NCBI GenBank assembly: GCA_028280455.1
Contig: JANQLT010000057.1
Span: forward strand, 62,001-126,000
Length of the DNA stretch: 64,000 nt
Origin: Kiloniellales bacterium
GTDB lineage: Bacteria; Pseudomonadota; Alphaproteobacteria; Kiloniellales; JAKSDN01
Direction of reading: 5' to 3'
Shown here piece after piece: positions 26,133 through 34,149 of this stretch. The position numbers and the translations under genes are program-made. Position 1 is the first letter of the stretch, and every line of letters begins with the position of its first letter. Below the pieces are notes generated by a model, which saw only the letters and a program-made list of their open reading frames with translations, was not told the DNA's origin and made no database searches.

Positions 26133-27743
26133 CTAGCCGCTCCCCTTCTCGGGCTGCGCGGCCTCGTCTTTCGCCGCAAGCGCCGCCGGCTCGTCCTCTG
26201 TTCGGGTGCCTCCCTTGACGCCGGTGAAAGCCACGACTTCCGCCGACTTCCGCGCCTTGCGCGCCCGGCGCTTCGCCTTGCGGGAGCCTCCGGCCTTCTC
26301 GAGGCGCTTCTCCTCGGCTGCTGCCTCGTCGCTCGGGCCCCCGGCCGAAGCACCGTCGGGCTCGTCCGGCGGACGGTCCTCCGCTTCCTCCTCGTCGGTG
26401 AGCGAGCCTTTGGCGACACGGATGCGCGCCGGCCTAAGCCCCTCCATCTCCAGAACCGTGGCGACGATGCCGTCGTCCAAGGCCACCCGGTCGCCGGACT
26501 TCGGCAGGCGGTCCAGGAAGCGGAAGACGACTCCGCCGATCGTGGTCATGCGCGGATCTTCGATGCCGAAGTTCGTCAGGTCGTCGAAGTCGGTGAGCTT
26601 CATGTCGCCCGGCACTTCATAGGCGCTGTCGTCTTGCTCCATGTAGAGCTCTTGCCCGGCAACGGCATCGGAGATCTCGCCGAAGATGAAGTTGATAATA
26701 TCCCGCATCGTGATCAGGCCCTCGACCCCGCCGAATTCATTGAGGACAATGGCGGCGCGCGCGTTGTTGGCCTGAAAGAAGTCGAACATCTCGTCGACAT
26801 GCTTCGTCAGGGGCGCGACGATCGGCGGGTGCAGAATGTCCTCGGGCCGGAGCCGCGCGAGATCGACGTCGTCGAACAGCAACCTGACGATGTCCTCGGC
26901 ATGCAAGAAGCCGACCAGATTGTCGGGCTGCTCATGACATACCGGCACGCGCGGATGCTGGATCTCCCTGAAGGCCTCCAACATCTCCGGCACGCTCAGA
27001 TCGTCCTTGAGAAACCGGATCTTGGTGCGCGGCGTCATGATCTCGACGATCTCCGTCTCGCCGGCCTCGAGAAGGTTGTCGATAAGGACCCTCTCGGTCG
27101 CATCGAGAATCCCCTCGTCGGCCACGTCGGCCAGGAGCGTCCTGAATTCATCCACCTGCAGGATGTTGTCCTTGGCCCGCTCGTCACCGACGATCCAGGT
27201 CGTGATGCGGTCGGCACCGAGTCTGACGATACGGCGCAGTGGCGTGATCAGCTTGACCCAGAGATTGAGCGGTCCGGCGACGAGGTCGGCGCTGATGCGC
27301 ACGGGGTTGCTGACGGCGATGGTCTTCGGCGTCACCTCGCCCAGCAGTAGGAGCAAGGGAACCATGAAGAATATGTTGATCCAGCCGGCCCGCTCGTCTC
27401 CGAAGAGGTAGACCAGAATGCCGGCGAGGTTCGCCGTGGCCGCGATGTTCACCAGTTCGTTGCCGCAGAGGATCGAGATGATCAGGCGGCGCGGCTGATC
27501 GAGCAGGGCGTGCAGGGTCTCCGACTGGGGATGGCGGTCTCGGCGCAGCTTTTGCAGGTCAAGCCGGGAGAGGGAGAAGAGAGCCGTCTCCGAGCCGGAG
27601 AAGAAGGCTGAGCCGATGAAGAGCACGACCTGCAAGGTAAGGGCCGCCACGACGGCCGGCTCCAGGAGGCGCGCCGAGTCGAAGGCAAAGAAGCTGCCCA
27701 CGAGACCCGCGGCCTCCTCGAAAGCCTGGACCGCCCACTCCAT
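26133..27743 (-). CDS. CNNM/CorC-family membrane protein with long charged C-terminal tail
   Basis: 536 residues starting behind GGAGGAG. After a short N-terminal segment the DUF21 domain has FFSGSETALFSLSRLDLQKL. The CBS pair lies at about 225-350 (VEIMTPRTKIRF and AAIVLNEFGGVEGLITMRDI), and a CorC_HlyC domain follows (TTIGGVVFRFLDRLPKSGD). The last about 95 residues are a low-complexity, Glu/Ala/Lys-rich tail with a basic cluster (KAKRRARKARK). The tail is unusual for the family and could mediate protein or polyanion binding. It is divergent from the uspA/Na-Pi cotransporter unit. Confidence 0.85.
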   Translation of the reverse strand: MEWAVQAFEEAAGLVGSFFAFDSARLLEPAVVAALTLQVVLFIGSAFFSGSETALFSLSRLDLQKLRRDRHPQSETLHALLDQPRRLIISILCGNELVNIAATANLAGILVYLFGDERAGWINIFFMVPLLLLLGEVTPKTIAVSNPVRISADLVAGPLNLWVKLITPLRRIVRLGADRITTWIVGDERAKDNILQVDEFRTLLADVADEGILDATERVLIDNLLEAGETEIVEIMTPRTKIRFLKDDLSVPEMLEAFREIQHPRVPVCHEQPDNLVGFLHAEDIVRLLFDDVDLARLRPEDILHPPIVAPLTKHVDEMFDFFQANNARAAIVLNEFGGVEGLITMRDIINFIFGEISDAVAGQELYMEQDDSAYEVPGDMKLTDFDDLTNFGIEDPRMTTIGGVVFRFLDRLPKSGDRVALDDGIVATVLEMEGLRPARIRVAKGSLTDEEEAEDRPPDEPDGASAGGPSDEAAAEEKRLEKAGGSRKAKRRARKARKSAEVVAFTGVKGGTRTEDEPAALAAKDEAAQPEKGSG

Positions 27744-28234
27744 CGCCGTCTCCTCCGGAGAAACTGCGCCATTTCACCCCGGTTGCCGACGCCTTAGGCG
27801 TGATCTCGCCCGAGCCCATTGGTCAGCCGCCGGAATCGGTGGCCCCCTTTGGGCCCACCTGCAAATGCGGCGAGAAAGCCCGACCCGGGCACCATGCACT
27901 GCCCGCCGATCGCCTCGATAGCTAGCGGAGCGCCGACCTATCCGAGCGTGCTGCCCGAAGATGCAGGCTATGCCACGACACACCAGGGGTAATTGACGTG
28001 GCTCAAGAAACTCGCACGTTCCGGTAATTTTCTTGATCTAACGCAATTAAATATGGCGACGCCTTGGCTACCCTTTGTCTGGAGTTGATCTCCGCCCGAC
28101 CTGCTATGCGATTCGCCCGCGGAAAGGCCCGACGCTGAAGGGCCGGTCGGCGAATCCCGCAAACGTCGTGCCGCGGCGATCCATTCGGGGCTGGCGTCGC
28201 TTCGCTATCGAGAGGGGCGTGGGGAGGCGTTCGA
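27744..28234 (+). promoter_or_regulatory. Divergent promoter region between CNNM and usp/Na-Pi cotransporter genes
   Basis: 491 bases without a gene. It holds TTGAC-GTGG-CTCAA (27993-28006) and TTGAT-CTAA-CGCAA (28033-28046), each matching 8 of 10 positions of the FNR/FixK box, in a locally AT-rich stretch (about 27990-28065) likely to contain the promoter. Confidence 0.45.
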
Positions 28235-28738
28235 GTGTCCGAGCAGGATACGACAACTCATCGGCAAGCGCCGGCTGAAGCCGGTCCCATTCTCGTGGCC
28301 GTCGACTTCACCGCCGACTCCGAGGCCGCCTTGATTTGGGCCTGCCGCTACGCGGCTTTCCTCCACGCCCCCATCAAGGTGCTGCACGTGCTTCACGATC
28401 CCGCGGAATCGCCCGGGGCCTATTCGTCGAAGGAGAACGACACGCTTCGCCCGATGGAAGAAGTCGCCGGGGAGATGATGAGCGCGTTTCTCGAACGGAC
28501 CCTGCAGATGGCGGGCCCATCCGGCGCCTCCGCGGACGTCGAGCCGATCATCGTCAAAGGGCTGCCGCCCTCGCGCATCGTAGAGATGGCCGAGAAGATC
28601 GGTGCCGAGGTCATCGTCATGGGCAGCCGCGGCAGGACCGGGCTGCCGCACCTCCTCTTGGGCTCGAAGGCCGAGCGTGTCGCGCAGCTCGCGCCCATCC
28701 CGGTCACGATCGTCAAAGCGGATCGCCAAGATGACTAA
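28235..28738 (+). CDS. Universal stress protein (UspA family)
   Basis: 167 residues from a GTG behind GGGGAGG. A single Usp domain begins PILVAVDFTADSEAALIWACRYA. The nucleotide-binding motif is VIVMGSRGRTGLPHLLLGSKAERVAQLAPIPVTIVK split over the C terminus (G-x2-G-x9-G-S type), so ATP binding is likely. It resembles the Usp at 14259-14804. Its stop overlaps the start of the Na/Pi cotransporter gene by eight bases, implying co-translation and a functional link between stress signalling and phosphate transport. Confidence 0.9.
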   Translation: MSEQDTTTHRQAPAEAGPILVAVDFTADSEAALIWACRYAAFLHAPIKVLHVLHDPAESPGAYSSKENDTLRPMEEVAGEMMSAFLERTLQMAGPSGASADVEPIIVKGLPPSRIVEMAEKIGAEVIVMGSRGRTGLPHLLLGSKAERVAQLAPIPVTIVKADRQDD

Positions 28739-30590
28739 GCCGCGGAAAACCGGCCACGTCGGGCCCGCCTACTCCATGTGGTCTTCGTCGCCCGATCGCC
28801 TGTTGGGCCTGGACGCCAAGCGACTAGCGGGTCTGCTGATCGTCGCCCTGGCGGTCTGCCTGGCGGCCGCCCCGACGCTGGCGGCCGATCAGGAGAGCAA
28901 GGGGATCGACTGGTTCAAGATGGGCATGCAGCTCTTCGGCGGGCTGGCCATCTTCCTGCTCGGCATGGAGCAGATGGCCGACGCGCTGAAGAAGGTGGCC
29001 GGCCACCGCATGAAAGCGATCCTCGGGAAGCTCACGACAAGTCGCATCATGGGCATGATGACCGGCGCCTTCGTGACGGCCATCATCCAGTCCTCCTCGG
29101 TGACGACGGTCATGCTCGTCGGTTTCGTGACGGCCGGCCTGATGTCGCTGTCGCAAGCCGTCGGCGTCATCTTCGGCGCCAACATCGGTACCACCGTCAC
29201 CGCGCAGATCATCGCCTTCAAGGTCACGCACTACGCCCTCGTCCTCGTGGCGGTCGGCTTCGCCTTCGTGTTCACCGGCAAGACGAACCGGGTCAAGCAG
29301 TACGGCACCCTGATCATGGGGCTCGGGCTGATCTTCTTCGGCATGGGCATCATGAGCACGGGCATGAAGCCGCTGCGCAGCTTCGAGCCCTTCATCGCTC
29401 TGATGCAGGATGTCTCGGCGCCCGCGCTCGGCATTCTCATCGCCGCCGCCTTCACGGGCCTTGTCCAATCCTCCTCGGCGACGACCGGCGTGGTGATCGC
29501 CATGGCCTCGCAGGGACTGATCTCGCTGGAGGGCGGAATCGCGCTGATCATGGGCGCCAACATCGGCACCTGCGTCACCGCCGGCCTGGCGGCGATCGGC
29601 AAGCCGCGCGAAGCGGTGCGCGTCGCGGTGGCCCACGTCACCTTCAACGTCGCCGGCGTCGCCGTGGCCGTCTGGTTCATCCCCTACATCGCGGATTTCG
29701 TCAGGACGGTCTCGCCGGTCGCGGAAGGCCTCACCGGCATCGACAAGCTCGCGGCGGAGACACCACGCCAGATCGCCAATGCCCACACGGCCTTCAACGT
29801 CTTCTTCTCGCTGCTCTTCTTGCCCGCCGCGGGCCTGGTTGCCCGCTTTGCCGAGATGCTGGTCCCGGACCGGCCCTTGGTCGCGCCCGTCGTGATCGAG
29901 CCCAAGTACCTGGACAAGGAGCTGCTTTCGACGCCGCCCTTGGCTCTCGATCGGGCCCGGCGTGAGATCGGCAGGTTCGGCGGTCTGGCCCAGCAGATGC
30001 TCGAGGCGAGCCAAACCGCCGTCATCTCAGGGAGCCAGGAAGACCTCAATGCGCTCGCGGCGATGGATGCGGATCTCGACATCCTGCACGGTCACATCGC
30101 CCACTATCTGAGCGATCTCAGTGCCAGGGAGCTGGAGACCGAGGAGTCGGACCAGGTCATGGAGCTTCTGCTCGTGGCCAACAATATCGAGACGATCGGC
30201 GACATTATCGAGACGAACCTGGTGACCATCGGCCGCCGGCGGATCCAGGAGGAGATCACCGTCAGCAAGCCGACCGAGGCGGTGATCTTGCGGTACTACA
30301 ACGAAGTGGCGGTAGCGTTGAAAGAGGCCGTCCTGGCCATTCAGGAGGAAGACCAGGCGGCCGCGCTCAGGGTCAAGGCCATGAAGAAGAGCATGGCCGA
30401 GCTGGCCGAGGAAACCGCACGCCACGAGATGGAGCGTCTCTTGGCCAAAGAGCCCAATCGCTTGCAGACCTTTACGCGTGAGATGGAGATCATCGAGAAC
30501 CTCAGCCGGATCTATAGGCTTTGCCGAAAGATCGCCAGGGTGCAATGGACCCAGACTCCGAGCGACAGCCTGCCCGAGGCCGCGGAGTGA
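28731..30590 (+). CDS. Na/Pi cotransporter family protein with C-terminal PhoU-like domain
   Basis: 619 residues from the ATG at 28731. A hydrophobic segment (about 30-50) precedes two inverted NaPi-II repeats, each with the QSSS motif: IIQSSSVTTVMLVGF and LVQSSSATTGVVIAM, and GANIGT in both. The last about 200 residues are helical and PhoU-like, with VANNIETIGDIIETNL and YRLCRKIARVQW. Such NptA/YjbB-type proteins move phosphate with sodium; E. coli YjbB exports phosphate when internal phosphate is high. It overlaps the upstream usp gene. With Pst it gives this locus both ATP-driven and ion-driven phosphate transport. Confidence 0.88.
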   Translation: MTKPRKTGHVGPAYSMWSSSPDRLLGLDAKRLAGLLIVALAVCLAAAPTLAADQESKGIDWFKMGMQLFGGLAIFLLGMEQMADALKKVAGHRMKAILGKLTTSRIMGMMTGAFVTAIIQSSSVTTVMLVGFVTAGLMSLSQAVGVIFGANIGTTVTAQIIAFKVTHYALVLVAVGFAFVFTGKTNRVKQYGTLIMGLGLIFFGMGIMSTGMKPLRSFEPFIALMQDVSAPALGILIAAAFTGLVQSSSATTGVVIAMASQGLISLEGGIALIMGANIGTCVTAGLAAIGKPREAVRVAVAHVTFNVAGVAVAVWFIPYIADFVRTVSPVAEGLTGIDKLAAETPRQIANAHTAFNVFFSLLFLPAAGLVARFAEMLVPDRPLVAPVVIEPKYLDKELLSTPPLALDRARREIGRFGGLAQQMLEASQTAVISGSQEDLNALAAMDADLDILHGHIAHYLSDLSARELETEESDQVMELLLVANNIETIGDIIETNLVTIGRRRIQEEITVSKPTEAVILRYYNEVAVALKEAVLAIQEEDQAAALRVKAMKKSMAELAEETARHEMERLLAKEPNRLQTFTREMEIIENLSRIYRLCRKIARVQWTQTPSDSLPEAAE

Positions 30591-30757
30591 CGATCCGCCG
30601 AGAGCCCCACCCGAGAGCCATGATATGGCGCAGATTCCTGCCGGCACTAGCGGAGGCCGCCTCGAGCCGAGCCTGAGGCAAGGCATTGAAATGCCGGTCA
30701 GGGCGCGCCGGGCCAAGCTCCTAGGTCGAGATCCGCGCCATCCGGCGAATTCGATTG

Positions 30758-30771
30758 CTGATATAGGTCAA
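30758..30771 (+). promoter_or_regulatory. FNR/FixK-like box (CTGAT-ATAG-GTCAA) upstream of the CBS gene
   Basis: Matches 8 of 10 positions of TTGAT-N4-ATCAA, 112 bases upstream of the CBS protein start. Confidence 0.4.
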
Positions 30772-30883
30772 TGAAAGCGCCTCGGCCTAGTGAGAGCCTC
30801 GGGTAAGATCGAAAGCGCCGCCAAGTGCAGTGATGCGTTGAGATCGCCCGGCACCCCCTGCAAGCAGTGAGGAGACCGGACAG

Positions 30884-31345
30884 GTGCAGGTCGCAGAGAT
30901 CATCCAAGACAAGAGCGACCGAGTGGTCGCTACCGCCCCCGACACCAGGATCGAGAGCGTCACGAAGGTCCTGGAAGCCGAGGGCGTTGGCGCCGTCCTG
31001 GTTCGCGCGGAGGAAGGCACGACGCTCGGGATCCTCTCGGAGCGCGACATCGTGCACGGCGTGGCGCGCCACGGCCCAGAGGCCGTAAACATGCTCGCGT
31101 CGGACCTGATGACGAGCTCGGTGATCGACTGCCGGCCCGAAGACGACATCGAAGCCTTGATGCACAAGATGCTGGAGTCGCGCATTCGTCACCTGCCGGT
31201 CGTCGAAAACGGCGCGCTGATCGGGATCATCAGCATCGGTGACGTGGTCAACGCCGTCGTTGGAGAGTTCAAGTGGATGCGGGCCACGCTGCAGGATCAG
31301 TTGATGAAGTCGACCGTCTGGTCAACGGAAGAGGATCCGGACTAG
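30884..31345 (+). CDS. Stand-alone two-CBS-domain protein
   Basis: 153 residues from a GTG preceded by a GAGGAG-like site. Two CBS motifs: VATAPDTRIESVTKVLEAEGVGAVLVR (as two shorter motifs) at about 12-40 and EDDIEALMHKMLESRIRHLPVVE at about 88-110, each followed by a GIISIGD- or GILSERD-type strand. Such proteins bind adenine nucleotides and regulate partners or report energy charge. It stands alone between the Na/Pi cotransporter and the 2PGK-like gene. The FNR-like box upstream suggests it belongs with the stress set. Confidence 0.88.
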   Translation: MQVAEIIQDKSDRVVATAPDTRIESVTKVLEAEGVGAVLVRAEEGTTLGILSERDIVHGVARHGPEAVNMLASDLMTSSVIDCRPEDDIEALMHKMLESRIRHLPVVENGALIGIISIGDVVNAVVGEFKWMRATLQDQLMKSTVWSTEEDPD

Positions 31346-31492
31346 CAGCGCAATCGAATCAGGGCCTGGTCAGGCTCGATGGCCCGACTCGCCGGGCTTT
31401 GCTGGCGATAGCTCGGCCTTGAAGCGGAGGGCAGGCCGGATGGGCCCGATAGCAGGGTTGGGAGACAAACGCGTAGAGGGCTGAGCTGGTCC

Positions 31493-32680
31493 ATGGCCAA
31501 GACGTTGGTTGTCGGTGCCGACGGGCATCACACGCGCGTCCCCTTCCTGAGGGGCATCCTGACACGGTCTCTGCAAGACGCTGGCTTGTCCTTCGACGAA
31601 GCCTATGCCGTCTCATCGGAAGTCCGCGAAGACCTCGGCGAAACGCAGGAGGTCACGACCAAGGACCTGCACCAGATCGTCGTCCGGAAGCTTGCCGACA
31701 GATGCCCGGAGGCGGTTCTCCAACGCTACGAGACGCCAACAAGCAAAGCCAGGAGCCTTCTGATCCGGGACGCCGAGGGGCGAACGACGCTGTTCTCACG
31801 GGAGCAGCATCGGCGTCATCTGGAGTCGAGCGGGCTGTCCTATGAGGACTCCGTCGCTGTCACGACGCGGATCTTCGACCACCTCATGCACATCGCCGCC
31901 CCGGAGATCAGCTCGCGCAGGCTGGGCCTGCTCACCTACCGCTACCTGCATCGTGCCCTGGGCCCGGACACGGCAAGACGATACATGGTCCTCGTCGATT
32001 TCTTTCGCGGCAAGCGGCCCTTGATCCTCCTGATCGGCGGCACGCCGGGTTGCGGCAAGAGCGCGGTGGCCAGCGAGGCTGCGAACCGGCTGGAGATCGG
32101 CCGCACCCAGTCGACCGATCTCCTGCGCGAGGTGATGCGCATGATGATCCCGGAGCGCCTGTCGCCGGTCCTCCACACCTCGTCCTTCAATGCCTGGTGG
32201 ATGCTGCCGAGCCGGGACAAACCGGAATCCAGCCCCGACAGCCTGCTGCTGGACGGCTACCGTGCCCAGGCGGATCTCTTGTCCGTCGCTTGCGAAGCGG
32301 TGATCAGCCGTTCCTTGAGCGAGAAGACCTCGCTGACCCTCGAAGGCGTCCATATCCAGCACTCCCTGCTGGCCAGGATTCCCAAGGATACCAACGCCGT
32401 GATCGTCATGGCCATGCTGGCCGTGCTGAACCCCAATCGCCTACGCGAGCGAATCGCGCAGCGCAGAGGTCTCGGCGGTGGCCGCCGGGCCGAGCGCTAC
32501 CTGGAGAACTTCGACACGATCTGGCGCCTTCAGTCCTACCTGCTTTCGGAAGCCGACCGATGGCATGTTCCGATCATCGTCAACAACGACAAGGAACAGG
32601 TGATCGCCGACGTCATGCGGACCGTGGTCGACAAGCTCCTGGTCGATTCCGATTCCACGCCCAGCGAGGTCTTTCGCTAG
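31493..32680 (+). CDS. 2-phosphoglycerate kinase-like protein with two ATP-cone-like domains
   Basis: 395 residues. Two ATP-cone-like regions (about 1-80 with RGILTRSLQDAGLSFDEAYAV, and about 90-168 with HLESSGLSYEDSVAVTTRI) are followed by a P-loop kinase domain with Walker A GGTPGCGKS (182-190) and a TLEGVHI strand. The architecture matches archaeal 2-phosphoglycerate kinase, which makes 2,3-bisphosphoglycerate, precursor of cyclic 2,3-diphosphoglycerate, and also the plant LPA1 proteins that affect phytate levels. The reaction here is unproven. Its place in a phosphate locus suggests a phosphorylated storage or signalling metabolite. A zeta-toxin-like kinase is a less likely alternative. 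Confidence 0.7.
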   Translation: MAKTLVVGADGHHTRVPFLRGILTRSLQDAGLSFDEAYAVSSEVREDLGETQEVTTKDLHQIVVRKLADRCPEAVLQRYETPTSKARSLLIRDAEGRTTLFSREQHRRHLESSGLSYEDSVAVTTRIFDHLMHIAAPEISSRRLGLLTYRYLHRALGPDTARRYMVLVDFFRGKRPLILLIGGTPGCGKSAVASEAANRLEIGRTQSTDLLREVMRMMIPERLSPVLHTSSFNAWWMLPSRDKPESSPDSLLLDGYRAQADLLSVACEAVISRSLSEKTSLTLEGVHIQHSLLARIPKDTNAVIVMAMLAVLNPNRLRERIAQRRGLGGGRRAERYLENFDTIWRLQSYLLSEADRWHVPIIVNNDKEQVIADVMRTVVDKLLVDSDSTPSEVFR

Positions 32681-32740
32681 AGCGGATTCACGAGACTAGT
32701 TGGAAGCCCGGTTTGCTTCCACTTGATCCCGATCCGCTCT
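32679..32740. repeat. Nested inverted repeat between convergent genes, possible terminator or dispersed palindrome
   Basis: AGAGCGGAT (32679-32687) pairs with ATCCGCTCT (32732-32740), and inside it TGGAAGC (32701-32707) pairs with GCTTCCA (32715-32721) around a seven-base loop. It sits just after the 2PGK-like stop and 11 bases before the hemerythrin stop. It may be a bidirectional terminator or a copy of an intergenic palindromic repeat family. Confidence 0.6.
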
Positions 32741-32750
32741 AGGCAGGACC

Positions 32751-33305
32751 CTAGGTCCCCTGGAAGCCGCCTCGCCTCTTGGCAAAGCCCCTGGCCACGG
32801 CTTGCTTGTCCGCAGCCGTCAAGAGTCGCTCGGCCAAGGGCAGGACCACGCGGTTCTCCCAGAGCAGATGGCGACGCTGTGTTTCGACGAAGGCGCAAAC
32901 GTCCATGTAGAAGCGGGTACGCCGAAGCGGAACGCCTTCCCTGACAATGGCGTCGAGTTCGGTGAGAATCGGCTCGACCAATCCCCGGTCGAGCTCGTGC
33001 TCGGCGACTAGCTGCTCGAGGATGATCTCGACGTTGACATCGCCCTCGCAACGGCGGGCCAAGGCCGGATAGAGATCGACCTCTTCGTCCTCGATGTGCC
33101 GCGGGAGGTCTTCCGTAAGGAACGCCTGCAGCGACCGAGCCCGTTCGACAACCGGCTCCAGATCCAGGGCGTTGAAGATGTCGTCGAGCTCCCCGCAGAT
33201 CTCGAACTGGCGGTCATGCTCCCGGCGTATCGTCTCGATCGGGTCGTCGAGCAGGTCGGCCGACGCCTCCGAACCACCGGCGCTGAGTGGTTTCGGCGCC
33301 ATCAT
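32751..33305 (-). CDS. Hemerythrin-domain protein
   Basis: 184 residues. The four-helix hemerythrin ligand set is visible: His30 (RREHD), His70 and Glu74 (PRHIEDEE), His103 (AEHELD), His146 and Glu150 (RRHLLWEN), consistent with a di-iron site. Bacterial members bind O2 or NO or act in iron and redox homeostasis. The start overlaps the stop of an upstream unknown gene (ATGATG), so they are coupled. That gene has a perfect FNR-type box upstream, which suits an oxygen- or NO-related role. Confidence 0.88.
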   Translation of the reverse strand: MMAPKPLSAGGSEASADLLDDPIETIRREHDRQFEICGELDDIFNALDLEPVVERARSLQAFLTEDLPRHIEDEEVDLYPALARRCEGDVNVEIILEQLVAEHELDRGLVEPILTELDAIVREGVPLRRTRFYMDVCAFVETQRRHLLWENRVVLPLAERLLTAADKQAVARGFAKRRGGFQGT

Positions 33306-33940
33306 GACCCCTGCGCGGATCGAGAACCCTCGAGCAGGACGAGTTTCACTCTCTGCCTGGGGATATCGGGTTTGGCGCGGCCGTCGACGTCGGCGCCCGC
33401 CGATCCTCGATGCGTCGCGGCGATCCAGTCAGGAGAACATCTGGTGTGCTCCACGATGTCGCGAAGCAGTTGTTCCATGTGATCCTGGCGGCAAGCCTCC
33501 TCGATCTGCGCCAGGCCGTGAAGATCGTCGACGGCATCGCCCTCGGGCCACCGGCCCACTAGCTGCGCGCGCTGGGCCAGGTATCGCCAGGTCAGATCCT
33601 TGAACGGCCCGACGAGCGAGACATCCGTCTGCAGGGCCAGGAACGCCGTCCGAAGCCCCTGCCTGAGCTGCGCCTCGTCGTCGTGGCTCGGACCCGGTGC
33701 CGGCTCCGGTCCGCGGTCTCGGAACGGTCCTTGCCGGATCGGCCGACGGCGGCCCGAGTCCTCGGCGGCGCTCTCGCCGCGCGCGGCGTCCAGGTCGAGA
33801 TAGTCGAGGATCATGCCGAGGGGCTCGAGCAGCTCCTCGTGGCTGCCGACGTCCAGATCCTCGGCGATGCCGGCCAGACGGCGAAGCACGCTGTCGAGGT
33901 TGAAGCGCTCGATCCAGACCGATTGCTTCCACGCCCCCAT
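33302..33940 (-). CDS. Protein of unknown function coupled to hemerythrin
   Basis: 212 residues from the ATG at 33940; the frame is open further upstream but that part lacks coding character and would run over the FNR-type box, so the start is placed here. No family recognised. It has no signal peptide or membrane segment. The N terminus (WIERFNLDSVLRRLAGIAED) and middle (LRTAFLALQTDVSLVGPFKD) look helical; a Pro/Arg-rich, charged linker (about 70-95) joins them. Ends four bases into the hemerythrin gene. The overlap and the shared promoter suggest a hemerythrin partner. Confidence 0.65.
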   Translation of the reverse strand: MGAWKQSVWIERFNLDSVLRRLAGIAEDLDVGSHEELLEPLGMILDYLDLDAARGESAAEDSGRRRPIRQGPFRDRGPEPAPGPSHDDEAQLRQGLRTAFLALQTDVSLVGPFKDLTWRYLAQRAQLVGRWPEGDAVDDLHGLAQIEEACRQDHMEQLLRDIVEHTRCSPDWIAATHRGSAGADVDGRAKPDIPRQRVKLVLLEGSRSAQGS

Positions 33941-34013
33941 GGCAAGCACCCCGAGTCTCGCAGCGAACACACGATCGCAAGAGTGATTGGGCACCCGCGT
34001 CGGCGGCGATGCA

Positions 34014-34027
34014 TTGATGTTGATCAA
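34014..34027 (-). promoter_or_regulatory. Perfect FNR/FixK box (TTGAT-GTTG-ATCAA)
   Basis: Matches all 10 defined positions of TTGAT-N4-ATCAA. It lies 74 bases upstream of the chosen start of the unknown-hemerythrin operon, a suitable place for activation. Confidence 0.8.
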
Positions 34028-34149
34028 AAAAATTGGCCTATCGATCACCCCTTCGAGGCCAGGGCAGGGGAGAGCCCGGGGACGGCAACGCCAAGCGGCC
34101 GCATTGCCGGCTCGACGCCCGCCGTGGCGCAAGCACCTTGCGCTCGAGC

